This document shows positions 8,321-15,934 of a stretch of DNA of 35,421 nt, piece after piece. The first letter of the stretch is position 1. Each line of letters begins with the position of its first letter. The notes below the pieces were generated by a model that saw only the letters and a list, made by a program, of their open reading frames with translations, had not been told where the DNA came from and made no database searches. The DNA is from Streptomyces roseochromogenus subsp. oscitans DS 12.976 (GTDB taxonomy: Bacteria; Actinomycetota; Actinomycetes; Streptomycetales; Streptomycetaceae): contig NZ_CM002285.1 in assembly GCF_000497445.1 (NCBI RefSeq), positions 8,768,544 through 8,803,964 of the forward strand. The letters are read 5' to 3'. Both the position numbers and the translations under genes were made by a program.

Positions 8321-10660
8321 ATGGCGGAGCGGCCGGTCGCCCCGACGGCGTCTGAACTCGTGCTGGAGACCGACATGGGCTCCACGGTGATGAGCCCGGG
8401 CCAGGACTACCACGTCGGTCGCGACCCGTTGAGCGACATCGTCTTCGACGATGCCCGGGTCTCGTGGCACCACGCAGTGCTGCGCTGCGACCACGATCAC
8501 TGGATCCTGACCGACCAGCACAGCACCAACGGCACCTACGCCGACGGCCACAGGATCGACCGGTGGGGCGTGCGCCCCGGCAGCGTGATCCGCTTCGGCA
8601 ACCCCGCCGACGGCCCCCGCGCGGTCCTCGCCGACGCCCCGCGGCCCGCCCCCGACCGCCCCTGCGCGGTCTCGCTGCCCCTGCTGACCGGGACCTTCCG
8701 CCGGCCCAGCAGCGTCCGCCCGCTGCCCCCGCGCACGGTCCGCATCGGCCGGGCGGCCGACAACGACCTCGTGGTGGACGACCTGATCGTCTCCCGCCGC
8801 CACGCCGAACTGCGCGCCCATCCCGACGGCACGTACGAGATCGTCGACCTCGGCAGCCACAACGGCACCTACCTCAACGGCCGGCCCATCACTCGCGCAC
8901 CCGTGGGCCCCGGCGACATCGTGGGCATCGGACACTCCGCGTTCTGCCTGGTCGGCGACGAACTCCAGGAGTACGTCGACACCGGCGAGGTCTCCCTCGA
9001 CGTCCAGGAGCTCACCGTCGTCGTCGACCGCGACGGCAAGGTGCTCCTCGACCACGTGTCCTTCCCGGTGGGGGAGAAGTGCCTGCTCGCGGTGGTCGGA
9101 CCGAGCGGTGCCGGGAAGTCCACTCTGCTGAACGCCCTGACCGGACAGCGGCCCGCCGACCGCGGCACCGTCCTGTACGACGGCCGCGACCTCTACCGCG
9201 ACTACGCCGAGCTGCGCCAGCGCATCGGCCTGGTCCCGCAGGACGACATCCTGCACCCCCAGCTGACCGTGCGCGCCGCCCTCGTCTACGCCGCCGAACT
9301 GCGCTTTCCCGAGGACACCGCCGCGGCCGAGCGGCGCGCCCGGGTGGACGAGGTCATCCGGGAGATCGGCCTGGAACAGCGCGCCGACCAGCCCGTGCAC
9401 AGCCTGTCCGGCGGGCAGCGCAAGCGGGTCAGCGTGGCCCTGGAACTGCTCACCAAACCCTCGCTGCTCTTCCTCGACGAGCCGACCTCGGGCCTCGACC
9501 CCGGCATGGACCGGTCGGTCATGAACATGCTGCGCGGCCTCGCGGACGACGGCCGCACGGTCATCGTGGTCACCCACAGCGTCCTCAGCCTCGGTGTCTG
9601 CGACCGCCTCCTGGTGCTCGCCCCTGGCGGCAAGGTGGCCTACTACGGGCCGCCCGACGACGCCCTCGCCTTCTTCGGCTTCGAGCAGTGGCCGGAGGCC
9701 TTCGAGGCCTTCGAGCGCGCCCCGGACCGCGACTGGGCGCGGGAGTACCGCGAGTCGCCGTTCCACCGGCACTACGTCGCCCAGGCCACCACCCAGCCCC
9801 ACCACCCGGGCCCAGCCCCCGTCTCCCCGGCGCCGCCTCCCCGCCCACGCGGCTGGGGCGCCCAACTCGGCACTCTGGTCCGCCGCTACACGGCCGTCCT
9901 CAGCGCCGACCGCACCTTCCTGCTCGTCATGATCGCCCTGCCGTTCGTCATGGGCGCCATGGCCCGCGCCGTGGCGGGCAGCCGGCTCACCCAGGACACC
10001 GCGATGAACGCACTGCTCACGCTGTGCGTCGGCGCCGTGCTGGTCGGCGCCGCCAACGCGGTGCGCGAACTCGTCAAGGAACGCGTCGTCTACCAGCGCG
10101 AACGCGCCGTCGGCCTGCCCCGTTCGGCCTATCTGATGTCCAAGATCGTGGTGCTCGGCACCATCAGCATCGCCCAGGCCGTGGTCCTCACCCTGGTGGC
10201 CCTCCTCGGCGTCGACCTGAACGCCCCCGGCGGCAAGGGCGTCCTGCTGCCGCCGCTGGTCGAGATCACCCTGGCCCTCGCCCTGCTCGCGTTCACCGCG
10301 ATGACGCTCGGCCTGCTGGTCTCCGCGCTGGCCCGCAAGGAGGAGATGACGATGCCGCTGCTGGTGCTGCTCGCCATCGTCCAGGTGGTGTTCTGCGGAA
10401 CCCTGCTCAGGCTCAACGGCGTGCCCGGCCTGGAGCAGCTGTCCTGGCTCGTGCCCTCCCGCTGGGCGCTCGGCGCCATGGCCGGCACGATCGGACTGTC
10501 CAGGATCGTGCCCGGCCCGCTGACCGCCGACCCCCTCTTCCGGCACTCGACGGGCGTCTGGCTGCTCGACATGGCCATGCTGGTGGTGCTCTGCGTCCTC
10601 TACGGGCTCGCGGTCGCCCGGCTGCTGCGCCGGCACGAGCCCGCCGTGATGCGGAAGTAG
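8321..10660 (+). CDS. Double-FHA ABC half-transporter (Rv1747-like)
   Basis: A 779-residue membrane protein. FHA domain 1 (about 15-95) has HVGRDPLSDIVF, VSWHHA and STNGTY. FHA domain 2 (about 130-215) has IGRAADNDLVV, VSRRHAEL and SHNGTYLNG, so both keep the Gly-Arg, Ser-x-x-His and Asn-Gly phosphothreonine-binding positions. An ABCG-type ATPase follows: Walker A GPSGAGKST (260-268), signature LSGGQRKR (362-369), Walker B LLFLDEP (382-388) and switch His H419. About six membrane helices fill residues 540-770. The architecture matches M. tuberculosis Rv1747, an exporter whose FHA domains are controlled by the neighbouring kinase PknF. Here too a kinase gene lies two genes downstream. The transported substrate is unknown. 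Confidence 0.92.
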   Translation: MAERPVAPTASELVLETDMGSTVMSPGQDYHVGRDPLSDIVFDDARVSWHHAVLRCDHDHWILTDQHSTNGTYADGHRIDRWGVRPGSVIRFGNPADGPRAVLADAPRPAPDRPCAVSLPLLTGTFRRPSSVRPLPPRTVRIGRAADNDLVVDDLIVSRRHAELRAHPDGTYEIVDLGSHNGTYLNGRPITRAPVGPGDIVGIGHSAFCLVGDELQEYVDTGEVSLDVQELTVVVDRDGKVLLDHVSFPVGEKCLLAVVGPSGAGKSTLLNALTGQRPADRGTVLYDGRDLYRDYAELRQRIGLVPQDDILHPQLTVRAALVYAAELRFPEDTAAAERRARVDEVIREIGLEQRADQPVHSLSGGQRKRVSVALELLTKPSLLFLDEPTSGLDPGMDRSVMNMLRGLADDGRTVIVVTHSVLSLGVCDRLLVLAPGGKVAYYGPPDDALAFFGFEQWPEAFEAFERAPDRDWAREYRESPFHRHYVAQATTQPHHPGPAPVSPAPPPRPRGWGAQLGTLVRRYTAVLSADRTFLLVMIALPFVMGAMARAVAGSRLTQDTAMNALLTLCVGAVLVGAANAVRELVKERVVYQRERAVGLPRSAYLMSKIVVLGTISIAQAVVLTLVALLGVDLNAPGGKGVLLPPLVEITLALALLAFTAMTLGLLVSALARKEEMTMPLLVLLAIVQVVFCGTLLRLNGVPGLEQLSWLVPSRWALGAMAGTIGLSRIVPGPLTADPLFRHSTGVWLLDMAMLVVLCVLYGLAVARLLRRHEPAVMRK

Positions 10661-10678
10661 GCGGGAGGTGCCGGCACG

Positions 10679-11230
10679 ATGAGCAAAGCGCCCAGTCCCG
10701 GATTCCAGCCCACGCACGTCGTGCCGCGGCGCGGCCTGCCCGCCTGGGAGGCCCCCGACCCGGCCCGGCCCACCGTGCCCCTCGACCCGCTGCTGCCGGT
10801 CGAGCTGGTGGAGCGGCGCGGCGACTGGGCGTACGTCCGCTGCTCCAACGGCTGGGGCGCCTGGGTCGACGGCCGCCGGCTCGTCGCCGTACCGGAGGAC
10901 CCGCCCGCCACCGAGGGCGCCGGCGGCACCGCCGATCCGCTGCCCCTGCTGACCCGCGCCGGACAAGCCCTGGCCGACTACCGGTCCGCGGTGGAGGAAC
11001 TGGCGGCCGGCACGCTGGACGGCGAGGACTTCGAGGACCGCACCCGCGGCCTCAGGCTCGGGATCGTCGTCGACGGGGAGGCCATGTGGCTGTACGACCC
11101 CGAGGAGGGCCGCTGGGTCTACGGCGACGGACGGAGGCTGACCACCTACGCCACCGACCGGGAGGTCACCGGCGAGGAGGACACCGGGCACGCCCCGACC
11201 CGGCTGGTCGCTCCGGAAGGTGAGCGCTGA
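10679..11230 (+). CDS. SH3-like domain protein between transporter and kinase
   Basis: A 183-residue soluble acidic protein. Residues 30-65 (PLDPLLPVELVERRGDWAYVRCSNGWGAWVDGRRL) look like a bacterial SH3 fold. A second block near 120-165 (LDGEDFEDRTRGLRLGIVVDGEAMWLYDPEEGRWVYGDGRRL) has repeated Trp/Tyr strands. ATG 10679 follows GGGAGGTG (10662-10669), and its TGA overlaps the kinase ATG (TGATG at 11228-11232), so the two are translationally coupled. Thr-rich stretches near both ends could be kinase targets. The likely role is an adaptor or regulatory subunit for the kinase-transporter pair, inferred from position only. Confidence 0.75.
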   Translation: MSKAPSPGFQPTHVVPRRGLPAWEAPDPARPTVPLDPLLPVELVERRGDWAYVRCSNGWGAWVDGRRLVAVPEDPPATEGAGGTADPLPLLTRAGQALADYRSAVEELAAGTLDGEDFEDRTRGLRLGIVVDGEAMWLYDPEEGRWVYGDGRRLTTYATDREVTGEEDTGHAPTRLVAPEGER

Positions 11231-12219
11231 TGGCGCGCCAGACCAGCCTGTTCTCCGGCCGGCCCTCGGAACTCATCGGCCGGCAGGTCGCGAACTACCT
11301 GGTCGAGAGCGAGATCGGGCGCGGCGGCATGGCCGTCGTCTTCCGCGCCCGCGACCTGCGCCTGGACCGCACGGTCGCCCTCAAGCTGCTCGCCCCCGAA
11401 CTCGCCCGCAACGACACCTTCCGCAAACGCTTCATCCACGAGTCCCAGGTGGCCGCCGCGATCGACCACCCGCACATCGTGCCGGTCTTCGAGGCCGGCG
11501 AGACCGACGGCGTGCTCTACATCGCCATGCGGTACGTCCCCGGCAGCGACCTGCGCCGCCTCCTCGACCTGCGCGGACCGCTGCCGCTGCCGCACGTCGT
11601 GCGGATCGCCGCGCAGGTGGCCTCCGCCCTGGACGCCGCCCACGAGCACGGACTGGTGCACCGGGACGTCAAGCCGGGCAACATCCTGATCGCCGAGGGC
11701 ATCGACAGCGACCACCCCGAGCACGTGTACCTCACCGACTTCGGGCTCACCAAGAAGTCGCTGTCCCTGACCGGCTTCACCAGCGTCGGCCAGTTCGTCG
11801 GCACCCTCGACTACGTGGCCCCCGAGCAGATCTCCGGCCGCCCGGTGGACGGCCGCTGTGACGTCTACGGCCTGGCCTGCGTCGTCTACGAGAGCCTCGC
11901 CGGCCGGCCCCCGTTCCAGCGCGAGGACGACATGGCCCTGCTCTGGGCCCACCAGTTCGACGACCCGCCCCCGCCGAGCGAGGCCCGCCCCGAGCTTCCC
12001 CCGGCCGTGGACCCGGTCTTCGCCCAGGCCCTCGCCAAGTCCCCGGACGCCCGCCACGCCACCTGCCTCGCCTTCGTCGCCGCCCTGCGCGCCGCCACGG
12101 CGCCCGCTCCCGGCCCGGCCCAGGTCCGCCCGGCGGCGGAGGCCGACACGGAGACGGACCACACGGCGACCGAGGCCCAGAGTCCCCCGCACTGGGCCGA
12201 CCCGGTGTTCCCGCCGTAA
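11230..12219 (+). CDS. Soluble Hanks-type Ser/Thr protein kinase
   Basis: A 329-residue kinase with all catalytic elements: Gly loop GRGGMA (30-35), VALK lysine K52, HRDVKPGN with D146, DFG at 170-172, an activation loop rich in Thr/Ser (LTGFTSVGQFVGT) and APEQ. The catalytic domain ends near residue 280. The last 50 residues are a Pro/Ala/Glu/Thr-rich tail with no transmembrane helix and no PASTA or sensor domain, unlike PknB. It is translationally coupled to the SH3-like gene and is the last gene of the unit that begins with the double-FHA transporter; the FHA domains are its most likely phosphothreonine-dependent partners. Confidence 0.93.
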   Translation: MARQTSLFSGRPSELIGRQVANYLVESEIGRGGMAVVFRARDLRLDRTVALKLLAPELARNDTFRKRFIHESQVAAAIDHPHIVPVFEAGETDGVLYIAMRYVPGSDLRRLLDLRGPLPLPHVVRIAAQVASALDAAHEHGLVHRDVKPGNILIAEGIDSDHPEHVYLTDFGLTKKSLSLTGFTSVGQFVGTLDYVAPEQISGRPVDGRCDVYGLACVVYESLAGRPPFQREDDMALLWAHQFDDPPPPSEARPELPPAVDPVFAQALAKSPDARHATCLAFVAALRAATAPAPGPAQVRPAAEADTETDHTATEAQSPPHWADPVFPP

Positions 12220-12400
12220 GGCCGGCTGACTGCCCACGCCTGCGGACTTGCTCACGTCCCCAGGCCCGCTCACGTCCCTACGGCCTCTCGTCGACTCCCT
12301 CCTGTGCCTTGCAGCTGCACGCACCAGACCCCGCTCGGCTCGGCTCCAAGGCACTGTCGCCCGAAACCGGCCTGATCCGGAAGAAGAGCCCTGGGTCCGC

Positions 12401-13684
12401 TCAGTCCGCAGGCCCGCTCACCTCGCCGTGCCGCTGCACCGGCCGCGCCAGCAGACCGCCCAGGAACCCGGCGACAAGTCCCCACAGCGCGCCCAGGCCC
12501 ACCGCCTGCCACAGCCGGGGCTTGAGGAACAGCTCCCCGGACAGCCCGCCGCCCAGGTCGCCGATGCCGAGCAGGGAGAGGCCGTAGTGCGCCGAGACCC
12601 GGCCCGTCAGACAGATCATCAGCATCGTCAGCGCCAGCGCCACGGCCAGACGCACGGCGTGCTGCCACGGCTGGATCCGGGCCGGGGAGCGGACCGCCAT
12701 CCGGAAGGCGACGGCGAGCAGCAGCAGCGCGGCCATGAGCGCCAGCCACCACATCCGGCCGTCGTAGGCGGTGAGCGAGCGCAGATTCAGCGCGGAGACG
12801 TCGGGGGTGCGCAGGATCTCGTCCAGGATGTGCGGCATCGGCAGCCCGAACGGGCCGGACACGCGACCGTTCCAGGTCGCCCCCAGGCCGAGCGTGAGGG
12901 CCAGCCACATGAGGTTGGGCAGGCCGAGCAGGATCAGCGCGAACGTGGTGGCGACGTGCCCGCGGGTGGCCGCTGTGAGCAGCGCCGTCACCAGGCCGAT
13001 GACGACATAGGCGAGCAGCAGCTCCACCATCGCGTGCGCGGCGGGGCGCACCGACTCCTGGAGGCGCAGCAACCGCCCCGGCAGGGGCGCCCCGCGCGCG
13101 ACCAGCAGCGCCAGCACCAGCACTCCGGCCAGCCACAGCAGGCCGAACAGCACCGTCAGCGGCAGGTCCGTGGTGAACCCGACCTTCGGCGCCGCGTCGA
13201 ACAGCCCGGTCAGATCGCTGAGGGTGCCGCTGCCCACGTCCACGGCGAAGGTCTGCCGGGCGGCGAGGGCCAGGCCGATCAGCGCGAGCAGCCACAGCAC
13301 CGCGATCCGGGCGGCCCAGCCGGCCAGCTCCCCGGCCGAGGCCACCGCCCGGTGCCGTAGCGGGCGCAGGAAACCCGCGCCGATCACCAGGGCACCGGCG
13401 AGGGTGACCGACAGCGGGATCACCGTGAGCCCGGCGTGCGTCTGCGCCAGCGCACCCGCGTTGCCGGAGAGTTCCACGCTGCCGCCGACCGCCGTGACCA
13501 GGGCCGCGGCCACCACCCTCGGGAACGCGCCGTCCGGCAGGTCCGCCGCGCCGGCCGCCCACAGCCCGAGCGCCGCCACCAGCACCATGACGGCCAGCCC
13601 GGTCAGCACGGCGGCCACGGCCCGAGCCCAGCCGTGGCGGGCGGCGGGCCGCACGGAGACGGTGGGAGCGCTCACGGTTGACAC
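12401..13684 (-). CDS. Streptophobe-type polytopic membrane protein
   Basis: A 427-residue integral membrane protein with roughly ten hydrophobic segments. I assign it to the streptophobe family, restricted to Streptomyces relatives, from the GGSVELSGN segment, the following IPLSVTLAGALVIGAGFL helix and the C-terminal FLKPRLWQAVGLGALWGLVAGFLGGLLARP. No transport or enzyme motif is evident and the family's role is unknown. The start is probably the GTG at 13684 (VSTVSAP), or else the GTG at 13675; neither has a strong ribosome binding site. It diverges from the DUF6777 gene, and its 3' end faces the kinase with 181 bp between. That gap contains only short repeats such as GCTCACGTCCC. Confidence 0.8.
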   Translation of the reverse strand: MSTVSAPTVSVRPAARHGWARAVAAVLTGLAVMVLVAALGLWAAGAADLPDGAFPRVVAAALVTAVGGSVELSGNAGALAQTHAGLTVIPLSVTLAGALVIGAGFLRPLRHRAVASAGELAGWAARIAVLWLLALIGLALAARQTFAVDVGSGTLSDLTGLFDAAPKVGFTTDLPLTVLFGLLWLAGVLVLALLVARGAPLPGRLLRLQESVRPAAHAMVELLLAYVVIGLVTALLTAATRGHVATTFALILLGLPNLMWLALTLGLGATWNGRVSGPFGLPMPHILDEILRTPDVSALNLRSLTAYDGRMWWLALMAALLLLAVAFRMAVRSPARIQPWQHAVRLAVALALTMLMICLTGRVSAHYGLSLLGIGDLGGGLSGELFLKPRLWQAVGLGALWGLVAGFLGGLLARPVQRHGEVSGPAD

Positions 13685-13818
13685 GCTAAGCAGCCGCCCG
13701 GCACCCCGCCCGCCGAGTGGGCCGTCCGCGTCGGCTTGCGAGCCCGACCGCACTGGGACACACAATGGGATCAATGTGCAGCCGAATGCACTAAACGGGA
13801 CTTGACCGAGATAAGCCG

Positions 13819-13842
13819 CGCATTCCGCCGCGCAATGCGGCG
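13819..13842 (+). promoter_or_regulatory. Two mutually exclusive hairpins in the leader of the DUF6777 gene
   Basis: CGCATT (13819-13824) can pair with AATGCG (13834-13839). Alternatively CGCCGC (13826-13831) can pair with GCGGCG (13837-13842) over a 5-nt loop. Both stems are perfect and share the 13837-13839 arm, so only one can form. The Shine-Dalgarno GGGAAGAA (13850-13857) follows by 8 nt. TTGACC at 13802-13807 may be a -35, but I see no matching -10. Confidence 0.35.
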
Positions 13843-13864
13843 ATCGCGACGGGAAGAAGTGCTC

Positions 13865-15316
13865 GTGAGCGCCGAACCTCCGTCTTCCGGCCGCCCGACC
13901 GGGCCGCCCTCCGGCCCGCTGTCGGGCTCCTCCCGTCCCCCCTCCGGACCGCCGCCCGGCCAACCGCCGGGCGCCGGGGCCAAGGGGCCGCACGGGCCGT
14001 GGTGGAAGTCCGTTCCTCGCGTGGCAGCCCTCTCCGCGGCCGTCGTCGCGGCCGTGGCTCTCGCGGTGGTCTTCACCCGTCCGGGTGGCGGATCCTCCGC
14101 CAAGGGCGGCGAGGTCTTCCTGCAGTCCGCGAGCAGCAGCGGCCAGGACCCGTTCACGGAGTCGACCGCCCAGCAGAGCTCCGCTCCACCGCCGCCCTCC
14201 GCCTCCGCCGCGGCCACCGGCACGGCCAACGCGGTGCAGGGCGTGGAAGGCGGGGCGCCGGGCCTTTACGGCGGTACCCAGAGCGCTCCCGCCTGTGACG
14301 TCGAGAAGCAGATCAAGTTCTTCCAGACCGACCCGGGCAAGGAGAAGGCCTTCGCCTCCGTGGCCGGCGTCCAGCCGTCCGGTGTGCCGGCGTACCTGCG
14401 CTCGCTGACCCCGGTGCAGCTGCGCGTCGACACCCGCGTCACCAACCACGGCTACCGCAACGGCGCGGCCACCAGCTACCAGTCGGTGCTCCAGGCGGGC
14501 ACCGCCGTGCTGGTCGACAGCCAAGGCGTACCCCGCGTGCGCTGCGCCTGCGGCAACCCGCTGAACCCGCCGGTCGCCCAGAAGGCCGCGCCGAAACTCG
14601 TGGGCACCCCCTGGTCGGCGTACCGGCCCTCGAACGTGATCGTGGTGACCCCGGCGCCGACGATCATCAACGTCTTCGTGCTCTACGACTCCCACCACGA
14701 CGACTGGATCCACCGCCACCGCGGTGACTACGACGGCAGGCACGACCAGCACGCCAGGCCGCCCGAGTTCCCGCACCCGTGGAACCTGCCGCCGTGCGCG
14801 CCACCGGGTGCGACCGGGACGCCGGGCGCCACGCCGTCGCCCTGCCGCTCCACGTCGGGCAAGCCGAGCCCGTCGACGTCGACGTCGTCGCCATCCTCGT
14901 CATCGTCTTCGTCCTCGCCGAGTTCCTCCTCGTCGTCCGCTTCGCCTTCCTCGTCCTCATCCCCGTCATCGTCGAGTTCGTCCCCGTCGTTCTCGCCTTC
15001 GTCGCCCTCACCGTCGGAGTCGACGGAATCGAAGTCACCGGAGTCCACGACACCTGCGTCGCAGCCGGCGTCGACCGAGACCTCGTCCGCCGGGCCTGCA
15101 TCACCGTCCGCAGGCTCACCGTCGAGCGCGAAGCCGACCGAGAGCTCCGCCCAGCAGTCGTCGGCGAGCTCGCCCCGGCAGTCGACGCAGCAGCCGGCCA
15201 CCTCCGCGCCGCCGTCCGCGGAGCAGTCCGCGCCCGGCCCAGTGACCCCCGGGACGCCCGGCGAGTCGTCGCTCGCGCCCACCCAGCAGGAGTCCCAGGT
15301 GTCGCCCTCGCCGTGA
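13865..15316 (+). CDS. DUF6777 membrane-anchored protein with Ser-rich tail
   Basis: A 483-residue protein. A Pro/Gly-rich cytoplasmic segment (1-40) precedes one transmembrane helix (about 46-70, VAALSAAVVAAVALAVV). The conserved outer domain starts at GGEVFLQSASSSGQDPFTESTA, the DUF6777 hallmark as I recall it. It has paired cysteines (CDVEKQ; CACGNPLNPP) and extends to about residue 320. The last 150 residues are almost entirely Ser, Pro, Thr and Gln, typical of a wall-spanning or O-glycosylated region. The start is GTG 13865, seven bases after GGGAAGAA. The family function is unknown. It diverges from the streptophobe gene. Confidence 0.85.
   Translation: MSAEPPSSGRPTGPPSGPLSGSSRPPSGPPPGQPPGAGAKGPHGPWWKSVPRVAALSAAVVAAVALAVVFTRPGGGSSAKGGEVFLQSASSSGQDPFTESTAQQSSAPPPPSASAAATGTANAVQGVEGGAPGLYGGTQSAPACDVEKQIKFFQTDPGKEKAFASVAGVQPSGVPAYLRSLTPVQLRVDTRVTNHGYRNGAATSYQSVLQAGTAVLVDSQGVPRVRCACGNPLNPPVAQKAAPKLVGTPWSAYRPSNVIVVTPAPTIINVFVLYDSHHDDWIHRHRGDYDGRHDQHARPPEFPHPWNLPPCAPPGATGTPGATPSPCRSTSGKPSPSTSTSSPSSSSSSSSPSSSSSSASPSSSSSPSSSSSSPSFSPSSPSPSESTESKSPESTTPASQPASTETSSAGPASPSAGSPSSAKPTESSAQQSSASSPRQSTQQPATSAPPSAEQSAPGPVTPGTPGESSLAPTQQESQVSPSP
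14872..15019 (+). repeat. Serine-codon low-complexity tract
   Basis: About 50 codons that are mostly Ser, with Pro and Thr, built from mixed TCG, TCC, TCT, TCA and AGT codons. Exact repeats are short, so it is low-complexity at the protein level more than a DNA microsatellite. It lies inside the DUF6777 gene. Confidence 0.7.
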
Positions 15317-15384
15317 GGGGCCGTGGCCTCGGGGCAGCGTGACCATCGCCACTGTGCGCGGTCCGCGAACGCCTCGGGGGACTG

Positions 15385-15399
15385 CCGAGCCCGGCTCGG
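15385..15399 (+). terminator. Small perfect hairpin between the DUF6777 and RsbW-like genes
   Basis: CCGAGC and GCTCGG arms enclose a 3-nt CCG. It lies 69 bp past the DUF6777 stop and could attenuate read-through; there is no U-tract. GGGTAC (15399-15404) resembles the -10 of SigB-family promoters, but I see no GTTT-type -35. TACAAC (15414-15419) is another possible -10 for the downstream gene. Confidence 0.3.
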
Positions 15400-15456
15400 G
15401 GTACGTGGACTGGTACAACAGACGACCCGGCCGGACGGGCCTTCGAGAGAGACAGC

Positions 15457-15909
15457 ATGACCAAGCACCTGGGCGGAGCAGTGATACCGACTGGTTTCGA
15501 CGTACCCGTGGAACCGCTGCGGCGCGCGGCTCACTTCACCGGCGAACCCGGCTGTATCGCCGAGGCGCGCGCGTTCGCGTCCCAGTTCCTGGAGCAGCTG
15601 CGCACCGAGTGGTGCGCCACCGCCGACCGCCGCGCCGACGGCGACCTGCTCCTGGTCGTGAGCGAACTGGTCACCAATGCCGAGCGGCACAGCAACGGCC
15701 CGTACATCCTGGAACTCGAAGGCACCGACAGCTCGGTCACGGTGTGCGTCTACGACAGCAGCTCCGCCCTGCCCCGCGCCTACCCCAGGGACCCCGAACG
15801 CGTCGGACGCCACGGTCTGGAGATCGTGTACGCCCTGGCCTCCGAGGTCACCGCGGAGCGTGTGCCCGTGGGCAAGCGGGTGCGCGCCCGCTACGCACTG
15901 AGCCCGTGA
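15457..15909 (+). CDS. RsbW-like ATP-binding protein (anti-sigma regulatory factor family)
   Basis: A 150-residue GHKL-fold protein of the HATPase_c_2 type. The N box is clear (SELVTNAERHS with E70 and N74) and a later GRHGLEIVYALASEV gives the G2-type loop; the first glycine loop is degenerate (YDSSSALPR), as in many Streptomyces members. Such proteins bind and inhibit SigB-family sigma factors and may phosphorylate STAS anti-anti-sigma factors. GAGAGAG lies ahead of ATG 15457. Its 3' end faces a SigB/F-type sigma gene 25 bp away, which makes that sigma factor an obvious candidate partner; the convergent orientation is unusual for such a pair, so this is inference. Confidence 0.88.
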   Translation: MTKHLGGAVIPTGFDVPVEPLRRAAHFTGEPGCIAEARAFASQFLEQLRTEWCATADRRADGDLLLVVSELVTNAERHSNGPYILELEGTDSSVTVCVYDSSSALPRAYPRDPERVGRHGLEIVYALASEVTAERVPVGKRVRARYALSP

Positions 15910-15934
15910 GAGCCGGCCGGGGCATCCGTGAAGA

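Noticed and set aside
7871..11191. A 1106-codon open frame on the minus strand opposite the FHA-ABC transporter and SH3-like genes, and similar long antisense frames elsewhere (for example 2406-2883, 19361-21370 and 32657-34267).
   Set aside because: Low-complexity His/Gly/Val/Ala/Arg-rich translations with no domain, typical of the antisense shadow of GC-rich codons; the opposite strand carries clear domains.
12220..12400. A terminator between the convergent kinase and streptophobe genes.
   Set aside because: No stem-loop of useful strength or U-tract found; only short direct repeats (GCTCACGTCCC, GGCCCGCTCAC).
14779..15342. A hydrophobic-looking frame (VAILVIVFVLAEFLLVV...) within the DUF6777 gene.
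   Set aside because: It is the frame-shifted reading of Ser codons (TCG/TCC read as CGT/GTC) in the Ser-rich tail; the in-frame protein has a normal start, domain and stop.
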